Shown: one piece after another, positions 39,401 to 49,900 of the stretch | Position numbering within the stretch: position 1 is the first letter of the stretch | Layout of the letters: every line of letters begins with the position of its first letter | NCBI GenBank assembly: GCA_963082975.1 | Contig: OY720344.1 | Span: 85,746,107-85,810,106, forward strand | Length of the DNA stretch: 64,000 nt | Source: Labia minor | Taxonomy: Eukaryota; Arthropoda; Insecta; Dermaptera; Spongiphoridae | Direction: 5' to 3' | Notes under the pieces: generated by a model | What the model was told of the DNA's origin: nothing | Database searches by the model: none | What the model saw: the letters and a program-made list of their open reading frames with translations, nothing else | Program-made: the position numbers and the translations under genes

Positions 39401-40957
39401 GAAAAAGTGAAAGACGAAGAATTGAAACATAAAAAATCAAGTAATCAAAAAATAAAGAAAAAAAAAATAAAAAAAGGGGAAGTAGATTTAACCAATAACG
39501 ATAGATATTTACTAACCAAATATAAATAATATAAACTATTTAAAGAATACAACTACATAAATTATAATTATAATATTACACCTTTTACAGAAGAAATCCA
39601 AATCTTAAACGATACTCATCCCAAAATACAGAAACATCCCTTACCTTTTGCCATATACACATTTTACATGAATCTCTAATAAATTTAAAACATATAAAAG
39701 AAATTATAAAAGCATATAAAATAAATCTGGAAATAGAAACCTTTCTTGATGCAACACTATTTGTTAAACCAATTTGTAACATAAATCATGAAATGTATCA
39801 GTCTATACCAATACCTATGTTAAGTTAAACTAATCAAATTATTGTTAATCAACCTTCAGAAAAATATTGTAATAAATAATTCAAATGTAAAATTAATAAA
39901 AATTGTATAACTAATAAAATATAACCTATTGTAAAAATACTTTTGACTCAAACGAATGTATAAAAAATCTAACTTTTAACAATACCTTTGAACAATGTAA
40001 AATGATTAAATTAAGACAATATTCTAAGAAATCTGTAAAATCAAACACTAATGTAATTCTAATTTATGTAAACAAAAATGAACAAACAATGTAACAATTT
40101 AAAAAATTACCTCACATATGGAATATATAAAATTGTAAATAACAATTGCAGAGTAAATGGAACAAAAAAAAAAAATTAACTCAATAAATTTAAATATTGA
40201 AATACCACTTCCAATAGCTGAAGTAAAAAAATTATAAAATTAAACAAAATAAAAAAAAAATCTCATTTCATGAACTAAACAAATTACAACTTCATGAAAT
40301 GAACTTAAACAAAATTAATAATCTATTCGATAATGAAACTCTTAATTATTTGACCATTTTCACATTGATGTTAATAGCCTTGTTAATAATTACAATTATA
40401 ATAATAATTACTGTGAAATATTGGGCAATAATTAAATCAAAATTGGCATAAACCTCAAACTCAGAAATTTTGGCCCTTAACCAAAATCTTCAGGAGGGAG
40501 GAGTTATGGACCCGTATCCTGCAATGTCAGCAGAGACCCTGAGATGCTAAACAGATATCTTGCAGCGTTAGCATGACATCATTATTTTTGCAAGCACATC
40601 ACTAAATTTACTATATAAGACAGCTTCTCATAAGCAGTCGCTAGTTCTCTATTCGTAGTCTACTCACTTCAAGGCCGAAGGCTCTGCCCTTTAGGCTCAG
40701 GGACTCATTGCGAGTTACCTGCATTTACTCACACAGGGACTCATTGCGAGTTACCTGCACCCAAGGATTCATTGTGAATCTCTTGCATTTGTTATCACTA
40801 ATTCCATATAGTGAAACATTCATTATTTAACCGTGCAATAGCACACATATGTAACAATTAATTATTTTTGAATAAAATAAATTTGAAGAAAAGCAAACTG
40901 TACTTTTCTTCAAAACCTCGTTTTTTAAAAACGCAACAACGGGATTGAAATCCATTA

Positions 40958-40994
<37 letters not shown>

Positions 40995-43900
40995 CCCTCT
41001 TGATGAGACCTTTTAAACAAGGTATCACTCATCCTGATGGGTGAGTTGCACCAACCATCATCTCCTGTAAGTCGTCGGACTTTATTATATAGAAATTTCC
41101 CAGTAACCCCAGTCCCCTCTTCAGAGCCATCATGACCTTCGATTTGAGCAGAAGGGTGGCGGTTACAAAATATTATTTATTAATTTTATATAATTTAATT
41201 AATTAAATTTAATTTAAATATAATATATGTTATTTAAATTGCGAGATAGTCGAATGGAGACACTCCATTTTATGTTGGTTAGCCTTAAAATCCCTACTTC
41301 ACAAAAGTATGAAGAAGTTAAGTCGATTCATATCATATTTTAAATTTTAATAAAATATAATCCTTAATAAGAAAAAAAAATATTTTTTTTACTAGTTATT
41401 TAAAAACAAAAAATAATTGAATACTAGTCATTAATTATTATTATAAATTCTAATTATACTTATTGTACTTATTGTATGTAAATTAAAACCATTTTTTTTT
41501 TACAAATAACCTTATTGAAATTTAATTTTCTTTTTGTTAAATGATGCTGTAGAGATTTTCAAATGTATATACTTAAAACTTAAACAAACATGTTTATATT
41601 TATGTCGCTGTTTAGAAGTTTTCCTGGGTTACATTCACTTAGAACTTATGTAAGATAAATATTTTACTCTCCATTCATATCATGTTTAATTATATTTTAA
41701 ACATATAAAAATTTCTAAAGTTAAAAAATTATTTTAAGGATCATTTTATGAAAATCTTCCAAATGACCAAAAAATACAATTTTGTAAAACAAATAATACT
41801 AATTTTCATTTTTTCAATAAAATCAATCATTAAAGAAAGAATTTTCTTCAAACATTTGAGACTTTCAGATCAGGTGGATCAATAAGTCAAATTAAAAATA
41901 ATATAACAACATTAAACAAATGAAAGATCAATGACCGAATAAAAATATTATTTTTACCAGGGGAGTCAGATGGAACGAAAGCAAAAATTTCATTTTACAA
42001 AAGCCGTGATATTATGTTACATAACGAACTTTCAACTTTTGTTGTGTCTGAATTGATATAAGTATTATTACTACGATAAAAAAAAATTAGCAAAAAAATG
42101 TAATTTTAATAAATACTTATATTTTATTTATTAATAAATGGAATCTAAACAAATTTTGTTAAATTTATAAATAAGGTCTACTCTTTAAAGTAGTTATAAA
42201 ATTGTTTGTTTTGTAACTTACCTTGGTAGTGTAAGTATCGATGCAAGTCCACTACTGTAACCACTGGTGATTAACAATAGCATGAGCATGAGAGTGATTA
42301 GAAATCCGTTTGTACTTGGATGAAGCCATTTCGTACCAACACCGGGTCCCTGACTAACAAATAGTGCTAACATTCGAGTGAATGAATCAGAAATTTCCCA
42401 AAATGGTGGCCGAGTCCATGATAATTTTGGTGGTGAGCCATCAGCACGCAAAGTAATCTCACCCTTACGCCTCTTGACTATTCCACTGATTACTGAAAAC
42501 AATAACGCACAATTTTAATTCATTAAAAGAGTTGAATAATATTTTAACAAAGGAAAATTTTAACGGAAATTGTTTAAAGTAATTGATAAAATAAATCTCG
42601 AACACATAAACCTTTGTTCTATATGTTTATTAGAAGTAAAATAATGTTATGATTATGAATGATAACACTAGTACTAAATATAACTTTCAAAGAACATACC
42701 CTTAACACAAGAACAAGAAGAAATTTTCTATATTATCAGGTTGGAGATTATTTGAATATATTTACTAATTAGCCTATGAATTTTAGGGACCTTTTGAAGC
42801 ATGTCTCAAGTAAGGTCGTTGCAAAGAAGAAATTTCTCCGACAAGCAAATTCTGGTAGCTTTTATTTTGATTCAGAATTGAATATACCAGGTATAAAAAA
42901 TATTTTTAAAATGTATTTATGTTAAGATTGTTTGATAAACAATAGAACCGTGAGTCAAAAAATGGACAGGCATCAAATGAGTCTACTCCTTTTTTCGATA
43001 CATTAGATTAACCAGATCATAATACTTTCTTTACTTTTTTTATCTTCCTTCCTTTGATTCTTTTTCTCGCCAGAGATAGTATTGCGATCACGAAAATTTT
43101 CGATGTTGAGATTTTGATGTTTTTGTACGTTTTGAAGGCCCCTGAGTCATTTTCACTAAGGTTGAGAAAAATGTATGAGTGTGTATGTAGACAAAATTAT
43201 GCAAAAACTGTTTGAACTTTAATAGAATAATGAAATTTGGTACACGGGCACTACTCAAAATTGGTAGTTTTCTATCAACTTTTGAGAAATGTAGCTTATT
43301 CGAAAGATGACCATTACCTACCACGTTTTAATTTTTTTCCTCTAAAAGTTTAAACTGACTGTAAAAATAAAGATATATGTTTGATAGTTATTCATATGAT
43401 AAAAAATTGTATCACTGCTATATATAGAATTTCAGCTTGATTGAATATCTGATACCGTTATTAATTTTTTAAATTTTGACTTAAAAATGAAGGTAAAGGT
43501 TTTAAATTTAAATTTAATATATGTTAATTATATAATTTAATTGAATAACAATACATTACTGCAAATTTATTTAATTAATTAATTAATTAATCAAATACAA
43601 TTATATTTAATTTATAATTTATATAATAATTTAATTTAATTTAAATATAATATATGTTAATTAATCCAATTCAAATTTGCGAGATAGTCCAGTGGAGACA
43701 CTCCAGATTTTTTTCTTTCTTTACTCTACATGGTCCAAGAAACAGAACTGAGAGATACCCGCTTCATAAAGCTTCGGGAAGGAAATAAGCCAGGAAAGGT
43801 CGAATTTGACATCATAACCTCATAGGGTAAAAGAGAACACGCTTTGCATCAACTCCTGTACTGGAGATTAGGCCATTATATCAGAATTAATTGCAGATGA

Positions 43901-46900
43901 AACATCTCAATCTCGATTTACTGGCCTATTTGTATTACTCCATTTAGTTTTTTACACAAATAATTATAATTTGTAACAATATATATATATATATATATAT
44001 TGTTTATTTTTTGATGATATATGTATATAGGTTATTGCAAAGAATATATATATATGGATCATTTAATAATTTTTTTACAAATGAATAAATAATACTATAA
44101 ATCTCTGAATATTAAATGTGAAAAGTCATTTTGATTTTATTTCTCCCTCAAACCGGATGTAACCCTTTCAAGGATAGACGATTTAATTTCTATCCAGTTG
44201 TATTGAATTGAACATCCTGACAGAGAGCTGAACCAATAAAGTTATTTGTCAAGGAAAAAAAGAGATAAAACCAAAGAGGTTAGTGAGTAAAAAAATAGGA
44301 AGAGAAAATTGTATGAGAGAAAGGACATTTATTATTCATTAATATTCAGAAAATGTACTGATTTCAATAAATTCAACTTACTAGTAAATTTTATATTACC
44401 AAGCATTTAATTATTCATCTATTATTTATTAAAAATAAAAAAAAAATTAGTTAAAACGTGACATGAAATATAAAATGATAATGGGTTAATTTAAGATTGA
44501 TTTGAATATTTAAATGAGATTCATATCATTGATGAGATTTTTATATGCTGATAAATGATGACATTTTTATAATATGTTTGCAATCAGATTACAATTTTAA
44601 AAATGTGCCTATAAATATTGTTGTATTTATGAGGGATGGAAGGAGAGGTTAATAATAAATATATGAGTCGTTTAAAATATTCTATAAAATGATCTCATAA
44701 TTACTTACTACTATTATTTCCTCTTATTTACTATTAAGAATGAATTTTTCCATAAATCATAAGGGAATTCTGTTTTACGATAGAAGGTTACATAGGACCT
44801 TTGATCCCTTTTAATCTAATAACAGAAATGTAGAAGGGGGATACAACTTGGTTTCTCTAAAGCATGAAAGTCATGTTGGTTGCCGAAGAAGTAGGCGTAT
44901 GAATATTTAAGTGAGATGATCTAAGAGTGTTTTCCAAATCCCAACGATGTAGAATTAATATTTATATATTTATGCCTACTTTAAATTAATAGAAGAATAG
45001 AAGGAGTAAATTAATTTTTTAAAGAGAAAAAGAGTAAGTTACATATGCTGAAATAAAAAAATTCACAGAATTTTTCTTCAATATTTTTCAATAAATTATA
45101 GAAAAGAACAAGGTTTGGAACAAAGTTTAAGATAAGAACAGGAAATTAATTATTAATTAATTGTTTTTCATTAAAATGCATAGTTTTAAAAAAAATATAA
45201 CTAAATACATGAAGAGGGTTACAAATTATATTATATGTTATTTGCATTTATTATTTAAAATTTTTAGTTGAACTGAAAAATAAATATTTATTAAACCATT
45301 AAAACAAATCCATAAAAAAAGAATAATTATATTTAACTTATTGATTATCTATTCAAACAGAATGATAAGAAAAATGTCATGCATTTAAAACGATTACAAT
45401 GCATTAATACATAATCAAAAGGAATCATTAATAGAGAAAACTATTAAATAATCTTTTTATGTTGATCTATCGAATATTTGTTTAACCTTATGTATCATAT
45501 TTCCTATTTAGTAATATATTGTGCTATATTTGTCATTTAGGAAAATAAATATAATATATATTCTCTTTCTAATTTGTTTTTTATAATCTGATAAGTTTTT
45601 TAACTATTCAAAATAGTAGCCATCTTTGAATTTTATTTTTAATTTTTTATTTTTATTCGTTTTCAATTCTTAAGAATTTATTGAATTTTAAAAAAAGGTT
45701 CCAACCGATTCAAGAGATATTTTCATTTTAAAAGTTTGTAAATTTATATATTATATATGAAGACGCCATTGGCTAGCCTTGATGTATCACATTCACATGG
45801 TCCCGGGTTCAAGTCAAGCTCTATGGGACGAAGGCAACCCAGCCTCCGGGATCAACATAGCTACTTGATAAAAACTAGCGCCTACGATCAAGAAAATCAA
45901 GGACTCGTTCTACTGATCATAGGACACCTAGTTGATATAACCGACCTGAAAGGCGTTGTCCTTGCGTAGGACGTACAAAAGTCAGAGGTTTTTTTTTATA
46001 TATTATTATATAAATTTTCTTTGATATATGAATTGAAATGTTGAATTATGACACAACAAATTTTTACCTTAAAAATTTTAATTTCTAGTATTCAGATAAA
46101 ATCTTTATTAATTTGTAGTCATTTCAATATACATTACAACTTCTTAAATTCTTGATCATATTTTTCTTTAATTTAATTTTGATTATTTAAAGATTTAAAA
46201 TATTACCATTAAAATGGCAGATAAATAACAGACTCGTTTATTAATAACTAGCACAATCGATTGTTTCATCTCTCGTGAAATTTTAATACGATATGTTAAA
46301 AAATATTTTTGCATTAATTAAAAAGAAAATCCGAATTGATATTTTAGTTTAATTTAAACACACATTTATTATATCAATATAATAAAAAGACATTTCAAAT
46401 TAAATATTTTTAATAAAAAAAATTTCTCAGAAACATATAGAATAAATAATTCTTCTTAAATATTATTAAATGGATTCTATAAAAGTTTAATCCTTATCAA
46501 GGGAAAAAAAATATTTTTGAAACATCCATTATTTTTTTATTTACTTTTCATTTTTTTTTTTTTTGTTAATCTTTAAAGATTAAATTAATAAAATAATTTT
46601 AAATTATATATGGAGAAAAATTCGTCTCTGTTGAACTTTCTACCTCGATGTTCATTATCTCTGTTTCTTCGGTTATATTCTTTAAGTATCCTAATGGTTG
46701 AATTTTAGCTTTTCCTAGTCCGGTGAACACTTTTTTAGATTCTGTGAGGTCGGGTTGGTTTATTTCCATGCCATTGCTCCAACATTTGATGGCAAATTTT
46801 AAATTTGCCACCCTCTTTCTTTATTATTTTTAATTTAAAAAACAAAATTATATTATATATTTATTCTTCATCGATGTTCATGCAATAGAAAAAATATCAA

Positions 46901-49900
46901 AAAATCTGACTTAAGTATTGTAATTTTTAAAAGATAAATAAGGGATGCAAAAGGAATTTTCCTATATTGGCACTACCGAATCGGACCCCCACTTCTTGTT
47001 TTTGATATTTACCTAAGAAAACAACATCCAACTCTTTCCCCTCACCCTAATTTGGATTTGCATTACAAGCGGATTAGTCTTTTGGTAAATTTCACACGCC
47101 ATTTCTAGCGTTTTGTTTCGGTTTTCGCCACTGGAAAGTTCCTTTTTCATGAATCATTATAATCAATTATTTGCCATATCATGTTATTTGTTGTTCTTTA
47201 CTTTAATTTCTTTTGTTCTTTACTTTATTTTCTTTCTTGATGATTTTCTTGATGATTATTCACAAAAAATCTTGAAAGTGAATAAGTTTTTAATCTTAAA
47301 TCTTGTATCTTTTTCTTAAGGATTATTCACAAAAAATCTTGAGACTGAATATGTCTTGAATCTTCTTTTGCCCGAACGATAAACGAGTTGTTTGGACTGA
47401 GCTTCCAATTTGTAGGGAATTTCGTTGTTTAGGGGTTGTTTTAGAAAAAAAAAGTCGAATTGGCAGTCGTGGGACTGGCCGACAGAAGTGAAAACTTGTG
47501 CGTAAGAAATTTGAAAGCAGACGGAATGCGCACCAGCTTCACGATAAAAATGAAATTTATATACGTATATATATATATATAAAATTCATAATTATTTTTT
47601 TCAGCAAACTGATTATTATTACAAAAATATTAAAAATACGATGTGTATGAATATATATATATATGTCTATCTGTCTGTCTGTCTGTGTGTGTCTGTCAAA
47701 TACTCAAAAACTACCCGTCCGATTGCGATGAAACTTTCAGGGATTGTTGTGGGCGTCCCAGGGAAGGTTTTAGTGTAGTTAAATCCAAAATTAATTTATC
47801 CAAAATTAATTTAAATAGTAATATTTTGGTAAAAGTCTATTTATGGTTACCATGGTTACATTGAAAAATTTACAATAAATAAATAAAAATAATTGGAAAT
47901 CTTTTCAAATTATTATTTTGATAAATTTTATTAATATTTTTAATTTTTTTTAAACTGCCAAAAATAACATACCCATAATAATAGTTGTAATAAAAATAAA
48001 AATATAAATCACAATGTAAGTAAAATATTGAATCGTTTTATTTATATTGTTTCAATTATTGTTTGAATATTTATTAAATTTATATATAGATTAATTTACA
48101 TGTTTAAATGTATATTTAATAAATTTATTTATTGATTCTTAATATTAATAATTCCAATTACTTTCTTGAAAATTTTTTTTATTTAAAAGCATATTCAGCA
48201 TATCTCGCAAATTTGAATTGGATTAAATAACATATATTAATTTAAATTAAATTAAATTAATTCAATTATAAATTAAAATTAATAAATAATATTTATTAAA
48301 CCAGCGAAAGTTTGGCTCTCTTTTGATGGCACCACGTCACGTGTTGGCGCGTGAGATTTCCAGTGTTAAAAAATTAATTCTGGTACTTTCAGCAATTCAA
48401 TTTTCGATGTTGAGATTTTGATGTTTTTGATGTTATAAATAATATTTATTAAATTATAATTTAATTAATTTAATTTAATTTAAATTAATAAATATTATTT
48501 AATCAAATTCAAATTTGCGAGATAGTCGAGTGGATAGTGGAGTGTTTGGCTCTTTGTTGATGGCACCACGTCACGTGTTGGCGCGTGAGATTTCCAGTGT
48601 AAAAAAATTAATTCTGGTACTTTCAGCGATTCTATCAGGCTGAAATTCTATATATAGCAGTTTTATACAATTATTAATCATGTGAAAAATTATCAAACAT
48701 ATATCTTTATTTTTACGGTCACACACACACACATATTTAAAAATTAATTTATTAAAATATATATTATATAATATATTATATATAGTATATAATTTAATAT
48801 ATATATATATATATTCTGAAATTAATTTTAAATTATATAAATATATTAGAAATTAATTTAATATAATTTAACACATAATAATATATTAAAATATTTTATT
48901 TTATATATACATAATTTAGTAATACTGATTATTAATGTAAATATAAATAATAATATTTAATATGGCAAATATGTAAAATTTCGTAAAGAATGTATCAGAA
49001 GTTTAGTGTCTAACATTCTGGCGTATTGCGCATGCGTATATCGGTCGGTCGCTCGGTCGCTCGGTCGCTCGGTCGCTCGGTCGCTCGGTCGCTCGGTCGG
49101 GTCTGGTCGGTGTCGTTTTGGAATCTCACGCGAAATCTATATTTTTTCCCCATCCCGCAAAAGTGCTCAACGCCGCTAAAGAAGTTTTCACTTCAAAAAT
49201 ATCTGTTTCTGTTTAGAAATGGTTGCAAAAAATATTGTTTTTATTTATAGAAAACGAACAAGATAAAAAAACAGTATAAAGATAAATAAATGAAACTATA
49301 ACTTCTTCACTTCTTGAATATAATAATACTTCTTAAATCTTCGTAACGATGCGATATGCTGATGAGATAGATATATTGGCGATGAACACTGGTAAACTGA
49401 ATAGAATCGTGCCGAGGTCCTTTTTATAAAGAAGTTCTAGACGACTGGAATTCGGTCGCTATTGGTCGGTGAATTGGCGCGCTTGGAGTGGAGTGGGGGA
49501 ATGCGGCAACGGCGGTGGTAGCGTGTTGGAGAATGCGGCGACGGCGGCGGCAGCGTGTGGGGCGCTCGCTGCTTGGAGAGGCGTAGAGAGGAAGCATGCA
49601 CTGCAATGATTTCGTGATTGAGTTTGGCCGAGCTGGAGGCCGTAAGATGCGCCAGACTTTGGCTGTCTCGGTCGGTCGGTCGCTCGAGTTGCTTTGGTAG
49701 TCTTGATGAGCCAAAAAGCTCCATTCCCACATATATATAGATCATTACTTCATCCCATTCTTCTTTCGTTAACTCTACATTGTTTTTATTTTAATGTCAG
49801 TTGTCAGATGATACAGCACCTCTCTTACCTATTTACCCAAGAGCCTTTTCACTAATCCGATAGATGAAATGAAATGATTAATTTGGGATTATAGTTTAAA

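Larger units (their letters stand above)
34763..40959 (+). mobile_element. Errantivirus-like Ty3/gypsy element (17.6/297-type), broken fossil
   Basis: 6197 bp between two 458-bp LTRs, inserted in an IR intron next to TATA sequence on both sides, the preferred target of insect errantiviruses. Layout: 5' LTR 34763-35220; tRNA-Ser-type primer site from 35220; A-rich leader; a gag-position frame near 35.8-36.2 kb; protease and reverse-transcriptase remnants near 36.5-37.1 kb; an A-rich stretch 37.1-39.5 kb I cannot assign; an envelope-like remnant with a hydrophobic anchor near 39.5-40.45 kb; polypurine tract; 3' LTR 40502-40959. The interior is broken in many places (well over ten) and lacks most of pol. 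By eye the LTRs look identical, so the insertion is recent. The copy cannot be autonomous. Confidence 0.85.

Noticed and set aside
49026-49250. Protein with GRSVARSL repeats
   Set aside because: Translated 8-mer tandem repeat with no other support.
49424-49745. Overlapping 102-codon genes
   Set aside because: Long open frames arise by chance in GC-rich sequence; no domain, start context or splice support.
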